Assembly: GCA_045504435.1 (NCBI GenBank)
Contig: JBEULC010000001.1
Location: forward strand, 1-64,000
Source of the DNA: JBEULC01 sp045504435
GTDB taxonomy: Bacteria > Pseudomonadota > Alphaproteobacteria > WRAU01 > Hepatincolaceae
DNA length: 64,000 bases
Reading direction: 5' to 3'
The position numbers were made by a program, and so were the translations under genes. Below, in pieces: positions 8,168 through 17,505 of this stretch (its first letter is position 1; each line of letters begins with the position of its first letter). The notes beneath the pieces were generated by a model. It saw nothing but the letters and a program-made list of their open reading frames with translations. It was not told the DNA's origin and did not search any database.

Positions 8168-9712
8168 TTATTTTAAATTTTCTATAAAATTATTGGTAAA
8201 TTCCTTTAGAAATTTTGATAAAGTTTCTAAATTTTCTGCGGTTAAATCATTATTATTTTTAATATCTTCTAAAACTGCAGAGATTTTATCCTTAGCTTCT
8301 GTTTGCAATTGGGTTTCATAGTCGCGGATATCACTAATATTAATCTTATCCAAAAATCCCCTACCTGCGGCAAATAAACTAAGCACTTCTTCTGCTAAAT
8401 TTAAAGGCTGACTATGCGGTTGTTTTAAAATCTCAGTCCACCTTTTTCCTCTTTCTAATAATCTGGTAGTTGTGGCATCTAAATCAGAGGCAAATTGGCT
8501 AAATTTTACTACTTCTCTATATTGGGCAAGTTCTAATTTGATAGGACCTGTAACTTTCTTCATTGCTTTAGTTTGAGCAGCTCCACCTACGCGACTTACT
8601 GAATTACCTACATTAATAGCTGGCCTAATCCCTTGGAAAAATAGATCACTTTCTAAAAAGATTTGGCCATCGGTAATAGAAATCACATTAGTTGGAATAT
8701 AAGCCGATATATCTCCTGCTTGAGTTTCAATTACAGGAAGAGCTGTTAAAGACCCCCCACCTTTGTCAGCACTTAATTTGGCCGCTCTTTCTAATAAACG
8801 GGAATGTAAATAAAATATATCCCCCGGATAAGCTTCTCGCCCTGGAGGTCGTCTTAACAACAAAGAAACCTGACGGTAAGCCACTGCTTGCTTAGAGAGA
8901 TCATCATAAAAAATTACCGCATGCATACCATTATCACGAAAATATTCAGCTATAGTACAGCCCACATAAGGCGCAATATACTGAATAGATGCAGAATCTG
9001 AGGCAGTTGCTACTACCACACAACTATATTCCATTGCCCCATTATCTTCTAAAGTTTTAACCAACTGTACCACTGAGGACATTTTTTGTCCAATGGCTAC
9101 ATAAACACAAAACATTTTTTCTGAATCACTTTTAGCTTTATCGTTAATTCTTTTTTGATTTAATATAGAATCTACGATAAGCGCAGTTTTTCCGGTTTGT
9201 CTATCCCCAATAATTAATTCTCTTTGGCCTTTCCCAATAGGAACAAGGGCATCTATAGATTTAATTCCGGTTTGAAATGGCTCTGATACTGATTGTCTTG
9301 AAATAATATCAGGAGCCTTAACCTCCACTAGATTAGTTTTTTCACTTTTAACTGGCCCTTTACCATCAATGGGATTACCCAAACCATCTACCACACGTCC
9401 TAATAGTTCTTTACCAATTTTAACCTCTAGCTGTCTGCCTAATCTTTTAACCGATTGACCGCTTTCAATACTTTGATCTTCTCCTAACACAATGATACCC
9501 GTGTTATCTTCTTCTAAGTTAAAGCAAAGCCCTTGCACTCCACTTTGAAACTCTACTACCTCTCCTATAGAGGCTTTTTCTAAACCATACACTCTACATA
9601 CCCCATCACCAACAGATAAAACTATGCCTGACTCTTGCAGATCTACGCCAACTTCTAAGGCTTCTAACTGTCTTTTAATGATTTCGGTTAATTCTTTATT
9701 ATTATTGCTCAT
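8168..9712 (-). CDS. atpA: ATP synthase F1 subunit alpha
   Basis: Non-catalytic nucleotide-binding subunit of the F1 hexamer. The Walker A motif GDRQTGKTAL is near residue 172, VAIGQK and the AAA-type Walker B VIFYDDLSK are present, and the signature PAINVGNSVSRVGG lies near residue 365. Its 514 residues are a normal length. AGGAA lies 6-7 nt before the ATG. It sits between atpH and atpG in the standard order. Confidence 0.98.
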   Translation of the reverse strand: MSNNNKELTEIIKRQLEALEVGVDLQESGIVLSVGDGVCRVYGLEKASIGEVVEFQSGVQGLCFNLEEDNTGIIVLGEDQSIESGQSVKRLGRQLEVKIGKELLGRVVDGLGNPIDGKGPVKSEKTNLVEVKAPDIISRQSVSEPFQTGIKSIDALVPIGKGQRELIIGDRQTGKTALIVDSILNQKRINDKAKSDSEKMFCVYVAIGQKMSSVVQLVKTLEDNGAMEYSCVVVATASDSASIQYIAPYVGCTIAEYFRDNGMHAVIFYDDLSKQAVAYRQVSLLLRRPPGREAYPGDIFYLHSRLLERAAKLSADKGGGSLTALPVIETQAGDISAYIPTNVISITDGQIFLESDLFFQGIRPAINVGNSVSRVGGAAQTKAMKKVTGPIKLELAQYREVVKFSQFASDLDATTTRLLERGKRWTEILKQPHSQPLNLAEEVLSLFAAGRGFLDKINISDIRDYETQLQTEAKDKISAVLEDIKNNNDLTAENLETLSKFLKEFTNNFIENLK

Positions 9713-9744
9713 ATCTTTATTCCTATTAACGTCTATTTTTTTGA

Positions 9745-10314
9745 TTAGCCTTTGATACTATTGGTAATTCTATAAAGTTTACTTTTAAGACTGTCATCAT
9801 AAGCTTGGTTTTGCAAGTATAAGATCAAGCCTCCTAAAATTTCATCATTAATCTCTTGAATAAGATAAAAATTATTTCCTATTTTAGATCTTATTATTTT
9901 TTTAATTCTCGATAATTGATCCTCATTTAAAGGAACCGCTGACACCGCCTTAACTTTTATGAATCCTTTGTATTCTAAATAGATTTCCTCCCAATAGGTG
10001 GCGATATAATCTAGTATCTGCAATTGATTATTATTAATCAAAAGTATAATAAGATTTTTCACTAAGGCTTCTAGCCGAAAGTTTTGAATAATATTAGACA
10101 TTATTTCTAATTGATTTTTTTTAGATAATGCTAATAACCTTTTACTATAGCTTAAAGAAGAATTAGCTGCAACTTGGTTAGTTTTAAGTTCGGTAAAAAA
10201 GCCTTTTAGCTTCAGCATATCAGCTGCTAATTTGGTTTCTAAATTGCGCTGGATAGCTAAGTCTAAAAGAGCTTGGCTATATTTTTTAATAGATCTTTCT
10301 TGGGATATTTGCAT
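9745..10314 (-). CDS. atpH: ATP synthase F1 subunit delta
   Basis: Peripheral-stalk subunit holding F1 to F0 subunit b (OSCP homologue). The N-terminal helical domain begins with the typical RSIKKYSQALLDLA. The C-terminal domain shows the family pattern of a VKAVSAVPL strand followed by a helix and a DEILGGLIL motif near residue 158. Its 189 residues are usual. First gene of the atp operon, with a sigma-70-like promoter at 10358-10387 about 35-45 bp upstream; no clear Shine-Dalgarno precedes the ATG. Confidence 0.9.
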   Translation of the reverse strand: MQISQERSIKKYSQALLDLAIQRNLETKLAADMLKLKGFFTELKTNQVAANSSLSYSKRLLALSKKNQLEIMSNIIQNFRLEALVKNLIILLINNNQLQILDYIATYWEEIYLEYKGFIKVKAVSAVPLNEDQLSRIKKIIRSKIGNNFYLIQEINDEILGGLILYLQNQAYDDSLKSKLYRITNSIKG

Positions 10315-10357
10315 TGAGGCATGACTTAATAAGTAAAGTTTGAGTTATCTTGAGCTA

Positions 10358-10387
10358 ATTATAAACTATTTTTTCATAAAAACTCAA
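10358..10387 (-). promoter_or_regulatory. Probable promoter of the atpHAGDC operon
   Basis: On the minus strand TTGAGT (-35, 10387-10382), an 18-bp spacer and a consensus TATAAT (-10, 10363-10358). The predicted start near 10350 leaves a leader of about 35 nt before atpH. Based on consensus match only. Confidence 0.5.
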
Positions 10388-10423
10388 GTAATCATTTATA
10401 TTTTTATTAAGAAAAATGTAAAT

Positions 10424-10463
10424 CCCTTAATTCAGTTAAGCTTAGATCAGCTTGGATTAAGGG
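10424..10463 (-). terminator. Hairpin between priA and atpH
   Basis: CCCTTAAT (10424-10431) pairs perfectly with ATTAAGGG (10456-10463), with a possible inner AAGCT/AGCTT stem. On the minus strand a T-rich run (TTTACATTTTTC) follows, as expected for a terminator of priA transcripts. Confidence 0.45.
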
Positions 10464-10717
10464 GAAATAGGTAAAATTTTTATATTATACCAACTGCTCA
10501 ACTACATAGGATGTTTAAACTTATTATTACCCCTATTAACGCCTAAGGGTTCTCTCTTAATATTTCATACTATTAATTAATACTGACAAAAAGTGTTAAT
10601 ATAAGCATTCTTATTGTGTAAGCTTCTAACCACTTAGTAAGACATTATCTAACTTAATTTTTTCTTTATTTTTTCTTTATTAAGGTCACCTAGTTAAAAA
10701 GGTAAGCCTTATATAAT

Positions 10718-12940
10718 TTAATAAAAGCTTATAGGATCTACGTCAATTTGTAATTTAATATTTGATGGTGCTTTATGTCGCAAAAGCCAACTTTTTACAA
10801 ATTTTTGTAAGTTAATACCTAAAGCAGCTTTGACTAAAAACCTTTTACGGTAAAAGTTTCTTAACAAATAAATGGGGGCAGGAGTTGGACCTAAAATCTC
10901 TACCCCTTCTAAAGAGGGCTGTAAACTTACTATATATTGACAATATTCTTCTAAAAATTCCTGATTTTTAGAAGATACAATAATTCCTACCAATTTACCA
11001 AAGGGGGGAAATCCCAACCTTTTCCGCAGCTCTTTTTCTTTTTCTACAAATAATTTGTAATCTAACATAGCTAATGATTGAAGTAAGGAGTTATTGGGGG
11101 TATAACTTTGTAAAAATACCTTTCCTTCCGTTACATCCCTTCCTGATCTACCTGAAACCTGATAAAGCATTTGCCAGGCTTTTTCATTAGCTTTTAAATC
11201 TAAAGAATACATAAAATCCCCATCTATAATTCCTACCAAAGTTAATTTAGCAAAATTATAGCCTTTGGAAATAATTTGAGTACCAATTAAAATATTGTAT
11301 TTTAAAGCATGAATATTATTAATAATTTCCTGGGCTTTTTTTTGCGAACTCATAGTATCACTTGAAAGCATAACCACATTTTTATCACTAAATTTTTTTG
11401 AAACTTCCTCAAAGATTTTTTCTATACCCATTCCTAAAGAGATTAATACGTTTTCTTCACTACAGCTTTTACATTTATTAATAAAGTTCATAATATAACC
11501 GCAGTGATGGCAAACCAAGGTCTTTTTATTTTTATGCTCTACTAAATTTACCGAACAATTTTTACACAAATACTTCTCGCCACAGCTTTTACATAATACA
11601 CAACTGGCGTAACCTCTTTTATTAACAAATAAAAGTACTTGTTCCCCTTTTTGTAAAGTTTGCTGCATGGCTTTTACTAAGGTAGGAGATAGAAAATCTC
11701 CTTTTTTCAAATCCTCTAGTTTCATATCAATAATATTTATGTTAGGCATAACCATTTGGTTAGAACGATTATAAAGATTAATTAGGTGGTAGCCTTTTTT
11801 CTCTACATTATTTAACGTCTCAATAGAAGGAGTGGCTGAGGATAATATAATAGGTATTTTATGAATTTTTGCTCTAATTATTGCCATATCCCTGGCGTTG
11901 TAAATTACCCCTTCTTCTTGCTTATAAGAGCTATCGTGTTCTTCATCTACTATAATTAAGCCAAGGTTTTTAAAAGGCATAAATAAAGCTGATCTTGCTC
12001 CAATAATTACTTTAAGTTCACCTGTGCTCGCTGCTATCCAAGTTTTCTTTTTATCTTTTTGCGAAGTATCAGAATGCCAAATGTAAGGCTCAATGCCAAA
12101 GCGTTCTTTAAATCTTTCCACAATTTGGGTGCTTAAAGCGATTTCAGGTAGCATGATTAAAATTTGCTTTCCTTCTTGCAAGATTTTATTCACCACCTCA
12201 AAATAAACTTCGGTTTTTCCTGATCCAGGCACTCCTTGCAGTACTGCAACCATAAACTGTAAAGGGTTAAATAAAACTATAAGCTTATCCACAGCTTCCA
12301 TTTGTTCATCATAAAGCTTTAAAGGAGTATAGTTAAAATCTTCTTGAGAAAAGCTGCGTTTATTATGATTACTTACTAACAAAAATCCCTTTTTGATCAA
12401 ACTATTGACCACGGCATAGCTAACTTGTGCTTTAGCAATAAGCGCTTTTTTTTCCAAAGATTTGGTTTGTTCCAAAAGAGCAATGATCTTTTTGCGAGGT
12501 TCTGTTAATTTTAATTGATTAATAAGGGGGAAGTTAAGTCGTAAAATTTCTTCATAATGGTTAAAATCAAAGCCAGCGATAGAGATTGCCATTTTTAATA
12601 CGGCACCAAAATTAGCTAAATTATACCCTGCAATAAACTGTAAAAAATCTATAGTTTCAGCAGTTAAAGCCGGTATATTTTCTACTTTTTGAATAACCTC
12701 TTTAAGTTTTGCTTTATCAAAATTAATTATATCTTGTATATCATAGACGATCCCATAAACCTCTTGATTACGCAAGGGTACTAATACTACATCACCCTTT
12801 TGTAGTTGTAAGCCCTCAGGTACGAGGTAGCTGTAGCTAGTATCTAGTTTTAAAGGAATGTAAATAGCTACAATATCACCAAATTTATATAGAGTTTTTG
12901 GTTGCACATCGTCTAAGGTAGTTTTAATTAAATTTGCCAT
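10718..12940 (-). CDS. priA: Primosomal protein N' (replication restart helicase PriA)
   Basis: A 3'-to-5' superfamily 2 helicase that recognises stalled forks and reloads the replicative helicase. The N-terminal DNA-binding domain is followed by Walker A GVPGSGKTEVY near residue 240 and a DEEH box (LIIVDEEHDSSY). A zinc-binding segment of four CxxC pairs follows between about residues 450 and 500 (from CVLCKSC to CKSC). The C-terminal helicase lobe has the GTQIISKGYNF and QVSGRSGR motifs. Its 740 residues are normal. The start codon lacks a good ribosome-binding site. Its position beside atpH and opposite xerC is the common alphaproteobacterial arrangement. Confidence 0.95.
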   Translation of the reverse strand: MANLIKTTLDDVQPKTLYKFGDIVAIYIPLKLDTSYSYLVPEGLQLQKGDVVLVPLRNQEVYGIVYDIQDIINFDKAKLKEVIQKVENIPALTAETIDFLQFIAGYNLANFGAVLKMAISIAGFDFNHYEEILRLNFPLINQLKLTEPRKKIIALLEQTKSLEKKALIAKAQVSYAVVNSLIKKGFLLVSNHNKRSFSQEDFNYTPLKLYDEQMEAVDKLIVLFNPLQFMVAVLQGVPGSGKTEVYFEVVNKILQEGKQILIMLPEIALSTQIVERFKERFGIEPYIWHSDTSQKDKKKTWIAASTGELKVIIGARSALFMPFKNLGLIIVDEEHDSSYKQEEGVIYNARDMAIIRAKIHKIPIILSSATPSIETLNNVEKKGYHLINLYNRSNQMVMPNINIIDMKLEDLKKGDFLSPTLVKAMQQTLQKGEQVLLFVNKRGYASCVLCKSCGEKYLCKNCSVNLVEHKNKKTLVCHHCGYIMNFINKCKSCSEENVLISLGMGIEKIFEEVSKKFSDKNVVMLSSDTMSSQKKAQEIINNIHALKYNILIGTQIISKGYNFAKLTLVGIIDGDFMYSLDLKANEKAWQMLYQVSGRSGRDVTEGKVFLQSYTPNNSLLQSLAMLDYKLFVEKEKELRKRLGFPPFGKLVGIIVSSKNQEFLEEYCQYIVSLQPSLEGVEILGPTPAPIYLLRNFYRKRFLVKAALGINLQKFVKSWLLRHKAPSNIKLQIDVDPISFY

Positions 12941-13061
12941 AATAGTGTGTTTTAATTGCTCATTAAATTATTAAAATATAGCATTTTTGCAGCAACTATT
13001 TTACTATAATGATTTTTTATAATACTATACTAATAACACTAAGCAAAACCTAAGAGAAGTT

Positions 13062-14090
13062 ATGGAAAAAATATATAATAAAATTAATAGCATTAATTGC
13101 GAGCCTGAAATTAAAACTTATCTTAAAGAATTTTTAGATAGCTTACTACTACAGCAAAGAAAAGCTAAAAATACTGGTATCGCCTACGCTAATGATTTAG
13201 CTGACTTTATGGGTTTTTTAAGTAAATATTTAGGTTTTAAAATCGGTTTAAATGAATTAATCAATTTAAATGTTTATGATTTTAGGGCCTATTTAGCTGA
13301 CTTGCATTACCTTAACCTAAGTAGAACCTCTATAGCTCGTAAATTATCAGCTATCCGTACTTTTTTTAATTATTTACAAGATAGCAAAATTATTTCTTCC
13401 CAAAGCCCTGGTATTAAAAATTTACAAATTATTGATTTAAAAAAATCGCCAAAAAAAATTACTCGCTCTTTGCCTGAAAATATTGCCTTACAAGTAATAG
13501 AAATTAGCAAAACCTTAGGCAAGCAGCCTTGGTTAAAATTGCGAAATCAGGCCGCCTTATGTTTAATATATGGTTGTGGATTGCGGATTGCCGAGGCCTT
13601 AGAAATAAAAATTAAGGATATTCCCACTGACATATCTAGTACTACTTTGCTTATACATGGTAAAGGAGATAAGCAGCGCCTTGTGCCCTTATTACCTAAT
13701 GTTTTAGCTATTATAAATCTATATATAGATTGCATACCCAGCTCTTTATTAGCAAAAATTCAAGTTTTTGCTAATAAAGGCAGCAAAAAAGCCAGTAGTC
13801 AAAATGATAATTATTTATTTATCGGGGAACGTGGTGAAAAATTAAATCCTCGCATCATCCAAAGAATTGTAGAAACTATTAGAGGTGAGCTTAATTTAGA
13901 TGAAACTTTTACCCCGCATGCCTTGCGTCATTCATTTGCCACACATTTGCTTAATAAAGGAGTAGATCTAAGAACCATCCAGGAACTTTTAGGACACGCC
14001 TCTTTATCAGCCACCCAACGCTATTTAAAAACTGATTTAAGGGAACTTAAAAATACTCAAATAAATTTTCATCCCCGTGGGAAGAGCTAA
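13062..14090 (+). CDS. xerC: Tyrosine recombinase XerC
   Basis: Site-specific recombinase that with XerD resolves chromosome dimers at dif. It has an N-terminal core-binding (SAM-like) domain (about 15-115) and a C-terminal catalytic domain with every expected residue: R175 (in GCGLRIAEAL), K201 (GKGDKQR), H286 and R289 (TPHALRHSFATH), H312 (LGHAS) and the nucleophile Y321 (TQRYLK). Length 342 is slightly above the 300-320 usual, from an extra segment near 230-250. I call XerC rather than XerD because xerC commonly lies beside priA in alphaproteobacteria; the two paralogs are hard to separate by eye. It is not a phage integrase: there is no att site or phage context. Confidence 0.82.
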   Translation: MEKIYNKINSINCEPEIKTYLKEFLDSLLLQQRKAKNTGIAYANDLADFMGFLSKYLGFKIGLNELINLNVYDFRAYLADLHYLNLSRTSIARKLSAIRTFFNYLQDSKIISSQSPGIKNLQIIDLKKSPKKITRSLPENIALQVIEISKTLGKQPWLKLRNQAALCLIYGCGLRIAEALEIKIKDIPTDISSTTLLIHGKGDKQRLVPLLPNVLAIINLYIDCIPSSLLAKIQVFANKGSKKASSQNDNYLFIGERGEKLNPRIIQRIVETIRGELNLDETFTPHALRHSFATHLLNKGVDLRTIQELLGHASLSATQRYLKTDLRELKNTQINFHPRGKS

Positions 14091-14098
14091 GCAAAATA

Positions 14099-14960
14099 AG
14101 ACTCAGAAGAGCTTAAATGTTTTAATAATGTCTTAAGTATAGCTTGGCAACAAGCATTGGGAAATCAATATAAAACCTCTAAAGGATTTTTTTAGAAAAC
14201 TGATAACTATTTTAAATTTAACAAGCTTCGTAATCCGCAATTTTTACTTTAATTAGTAATGCTTTTCATATAAAAGATGATAAACTGTATATTGCTAAAA
14301 ACAAGCTCTATTTATTAGTAAACATTGTGCTAATAGATATTTGATCTATCTTTGTGTTCACGCTAAAATTGCGGTTAAACCTACTATTAACAAAACTATT
14401 GGAATTGAGTTAGGGTTAACTGATTTTATAGTAATCAGTGCTGGGTTAAAATTAAACCTATAAAATTTTTAGCAAAGCAGCAAAAGAAGCTAACTAGGTT
14501 GCAAAGGGGGTTAAGTAAAAAGGTAAAGATTAATAATAACCGGAATAAATCTAGACTAAAGATACAGAATTAAATAATAAATTAACAGGTATCAGGAATG
14601 AGTGGCTACATAGATTATCTTCAAGAAGGATTAACGAAAACCAAGTGATTAGCCTTGAAGATCTAAATGTTAAGATGATGATAAAAAATCACAAACTAAG
14701 TAAATCAATTTGTGCTGCTATTTGGAGTAACTTCACCAGGATAGTAGATTACAAGGCTAAATGATATGATAGGCGTCCAAAAGACAGATAGATTTTACCC
14801 TAGTCCGTAACTATGTTTTATATGTGACATAAATAGTAGTAAGAAGGCTTTAAATATAAGATAATGTTTTGCCAATGTGAAGTAAAGCATGATTGTGATA
14901 TAAATGCTGCAATAAATATAAATACCGAAATTAATAATAGCTTAAAGTATAATATAAACT
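14099..14960 (+). pseudogene. Decayed IS605-family tnpB (OrfB) transposon nuclease gene
   Basis: No intact frame exists, but three-frame reading recovers TnpB segments in the correct order. These are an N-terminal helix with AWQQALGNQYKTSKGFF (about 14138-14190), then GIELGLTDF at 14401, the RuvC-I Asp region. KKLTRLQRGLSKK lies near 14485, and VISLEDLNVK (RuvC-II Glu region, 14645-14674) is followed by NHKLSKSI. A zinc-ribbon remnant (CFIC) leads to HDCDINAAINI (RuvC-III Asp region) near 14890. Several in-frame stops and at least two frameshifts show the copy is dead. No tnpA or clear terminal hairpins remain. It fills the gap between xerC and asd. Confidence 0.85.
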
Positions 14961-14967
14961 AAAACCA

Positions 14968-15993
14968 TTAAGCTTTAAACTTAATAACTTCTTCGGCAAT
15001 TTGGATAGCATTTAAAGCTGCACCTTTGCGGAGATTATCAGCTACTACCCACATACTTAATCCATTTTTCACCGTTTTATCCCTACGCAATCTACTTACA
15101 TAGACATCATCTTCACCAGCAGCTTCAAAAGGAGTAACATAACCTTCATCAGCCCGATGATCTACTACCACTACTCCTGGAGCTTTATCTAAAACTTCCC
15201 TTACTTGCTTTTCAGTAATATCATTTACAAATTCCACATTTAAAGCCACACTATGACCAATAAAAACGGGCACTCTTACACAAGTAGCACTTACTAAAAT
15301 GTTAGAAGCTAATATTTTTTGGGTTTCAAGCACAATTTTTTGCTCTTCTTTAGTAAAACCATCTTCTAAAAATTCATCAATATGAGGAATTAAATTAAAA
15401 GCTATTTGTTTAGTAAAAACTCTATCTTTTTCAAGTGCATAATTTATATTAACGTTACTATAAATGTTTTTCGTTTGATTAAAAAGCTCATCTAAACCCT
15501 CATTACCCGCTCCTGAAACCGATTGGTAAGTAGATGCAACTATACGCTTAATTTTAAATGTTTTATGTAAAGGAGCTAAAGCTAGCAATATTTGAATAGT
15601 AGTACAATTGGGATTAGAAATAATACCTTTAGTTTTATAATTACTTAACTGATCTAAATTAATTTCTGGAATTATTAAAGGAATCAAAGGATCATTACGA
15701 AAATAACTAGTATTATCTATTACCAATGCACCTTGTTTTACTGCTCTTTCAGCAAATTCAGCAGAGATTTCAGCACCTGCAGTAGATAAAACTATATCTA
15801 TACCGGAAAAATCAAATCCTTCTAGTTTTTGTACAATCACAGTTGTGGTTTCATCAAATTTAATTCTTTTACCTGCAGAACTGTCGCTGGCAATTGCATA
15901 TAATTTTGAGATAGGGAAATTTCTTTCCTTTAAAATGCTGATCATTTCTGAACCAACACGCCCTGTGGCTCCCACAACAGCAACTTTATACAT
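14968..15993 (-). CDS. asd: Aspartate-semialdehyde dehydrogenase
   Basis: Reduces aspartyl phosphate to aspartate semialdehyde, the entry to diaminopimelate, lysine and threonine synthesis. The N-terminal NADP-binding motif VGATGRVGSEM (residues 7-17), the catalytic cysteine in SNPNCTTIQ near residue 130 and the substrate-binding region near GAAGEDD-type C-terminal sequence are intact; 341 residues is normal. With dapF in this window it implies that mesodiaminopimelate for peptidoglycan is made. It lies just downstream of rplS on the same strand. Confidence 0.95.
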   Translation of the reverse strand: MYKVAVVGATGRVGSEMISILKERNFPISKLYAIASDSSAGKRIKFDETTTVIVQKLEGFDFSGIDIVLSTAGAEISAEFAERAVKQGALVIDNTSYFRNDPLIPLIIPEINLDQLSNYKTKGIISNPNCTTIQILLALAPLHKTFKIKRIVASTYQSVSGAGNEGLDELFNQTKNIYSNVNINYALEKDRVFTKQIAFNLIPHIDEFLEDGFTKEEQKIVLETQKILASNILVSATCVRVPVFIGHSVALNVEFVNDITEKQVREVLDKAPGVVVVDHRADEGYVTPFEAAGEDDVYVSRLRRDKTVKNGLSMWVVADNLRKGAALNAIQIAEEVIKFKA

Positions 15994-16057
15994 AATTATT
16001 TACTCAAAGATTAGGTTAATATTAAAAAATCATTTATTAGTTTAAATAAGTAATAAA

Positions 16058-16450
16058 TTAATTATTTTTATCTTCTTTTTTACCTACTTTAACTTTATGA
16101 CCAAAAGTTTCTTCAGGTATTTTAGCAGATTTACCTATTCTATCTTTTAAGTAATATAATTTAGCTCTTCTTACTCTACCTTTTTTAATGACTACAATTG
16201 AATCAACGTTAGGAGAATAGTAAGGAAACACTCTTTCTACGCCTTCTCCATAAGAAAGCTTACGCACCGTAAAAGCAGAATTAAGGCCTCTATTTTTCAT
16301 TGCAATACAAGTACCTTCATAATTTTGGAAACGATCTCCAATTTTTACTTTTACACTAATAGTGTCCCCTGGTCCAAAATCAGGATATTTTTTATTGGCA
16401 GATAATTTTTCCATCTGCTCTTTTTCAAAATTGGCTAATACTACGCTCAT
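16058..16450 (-). CDS. rplS: 50S ribosomal protein L19
   Basis: Structural protein at the interface of the 30S and 50S subunits. The family pattern is clear: FGPGDTISVKVKIG followed by RFQNYEGTCIAMKNRGL, then SYGEGVERVFPYYSP and a Lys/Arg-rich tail with RRAKLYYLKDR. Its 130 residues include a short lysine-rich C-terminal tail. It is in the conserved rpsP-rimM-trmD-rplS order. Confidence 0.96.
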   Translation of the reverse strand: MSVVLANFEKEQMEKLSANKKYPDFGPGDTISVKVKIGDRFQNYEGTCIAMKNRGLNSAFTVRKLSYGEGVERVFPYYSPNVDSIVVIKKGRVRRAKLYYLKDRIGKSAKIPEETFGHKVKVGKKEDKNN

Positions 16451-16592
16451 TGTAAATTTCCTACCTTATTAAATTTTATATTATTAATTTTTAACTATTT
16501 ATCTTAATTTTCCTTTAAGTATACCTTTGCATTTTAGCTAAAGATACTCTTTATATTTAGAAAAATACAAAAGATAAGCAATAAAATTAGGT

Positions 16593-17399
16593 TTATTTTT
16601 TTCTATAAAGCTCCCATAAATCAGGGCGAATCTGCTGGGTTTTTTTTTCTGCTTGATTCGTGCGCCATAATTTTATTTCCTTATGATTCCCTGATAATAA
16701 AATTTCGGGAACCCCAAGATTTTCCCAAACCTTTGGCTTGGTATATTGAGGATACTCTAAAAGATTTTCAGCAAAACTTTCCTCTCTTATACATTCCTCA
16801 GAATTTAACACATTTGGAAGCCATCGTAAAGCACAATCTATAATCACCATAGCAGATAATTCTCCGCCTGATAAAATATAATCCCCAATTGAAATTTCTA
16901 AAGGTTTATATTTCTCTATAAAACGCTCATCTATGCCTTCAAAATGTCCACAAATAAAGGTTAATCCATCATTTTTATCACTAATGCTTGATTCATTAGT
17001 AAGAGGATTTTTTGCAAAATTAGTAGAGTTTTTTATAAAATTTTCTTTAAAAAATTCTGCCTGAAAAATTATAGGATTAAATACTAAATCCTTGGCAAGG
17101 TTTTGGTCAAGCATATGGCCTTTGGGGCTTGGATAAATTAAATTAGTAGAAGCTCCATTGTTAAAAGCATACTCAAGTGCCCAAGCTAAAACATCAGGCT
17201 TTAATAATAAACCCTTACCACCGCCAAAAACCTTATCATCAACTTTTTTATGTTTATCTAGAGCAAAATCTCTAATATTAATAGTTTTTAATGACCATAA
17301 GGATTTTTCCATAGCTTTTTTAGCTAAAGCATGGCCTAAATAGCCAGGGAAAGCCTCAGGATATAAAGTTAAAATTGTGATTTTAAAGCAATTTTGCAT
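16593..17399 (-). CDS. trmD: tRNA (guanine37-N1)-methyltransferase
   Basis: SPOUT-fold enzyme that methylates G37 next to the anticodon and prevents frameshifting. It has the N-terminal ITILTLYPEAFPGYLG, the GGGKGLLLKPD loop, GHFEGIDERF, the trefoil-knot motif SIGDYILSGGELSAM and the C-terminal LEYPQYTKP. An unusual segment of about 32 extra residues (roughly 110-145, Asn/Lys/Phe-rich) lies just before the GHFEGIDERF strand, where E. coli TrmD has only a short turn. The catalytic regions on both sides are intact. Third gene of the rpsP-rimM-trmD-rplS cluster. Confidence 0.94.
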   Translation of the reverse strand: MQNCFKITILTLYPEAFPGYLGHALAKKAMEKSLWSLKTINIRDFALDKHKKVDDKVFGGGKGLLLKPDVLAWALEYAFNNGASTNLIYPSPKGHMLDQNLAKDLVFNPIIFQAEFFKENFIKNSTNFAKNPLTNESSISDKNDGLTFICGHFEGIDERFIEKYKPLEISIGDYILSGGELSAMVIIDCALRWLPNVLNSEECIREESFAENLLEYPQYTKPKVWENLGVPEILLSGNHKEIKLWRTNQAEKKTQQIRPDLWELYRKK

Positions 17400-17505
17400 T
17401 ATTTAATTTTTTTATCCCTCTAATTTTAATCTCAAATAGATCTATTGCAAGGCACTATTAACTTAATTAATAACTTTAAATTAAATAAAAATAAGGTAAT
17501 ATGAT

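Larger units (their letters stand above)
10315..10717. other. 403-bp intergenic region between priA and atpH
   Basis: Contains the atp operon promoter (10358-10387) and a hairpin (10424-10463) that may end the priA transcript. The remaining sequence (10464-10717) is A/T-rich, with no open frame of interest on either strand. Confidence 0.5.

Noticed and set aside
13062..14090. Phage or island integrase
   Set aside because: Full Xer catalytic set beside priA, no phage genes, no att duplication; the neighbouring tnpB remnant is unrelated to tyrosine recombinases.
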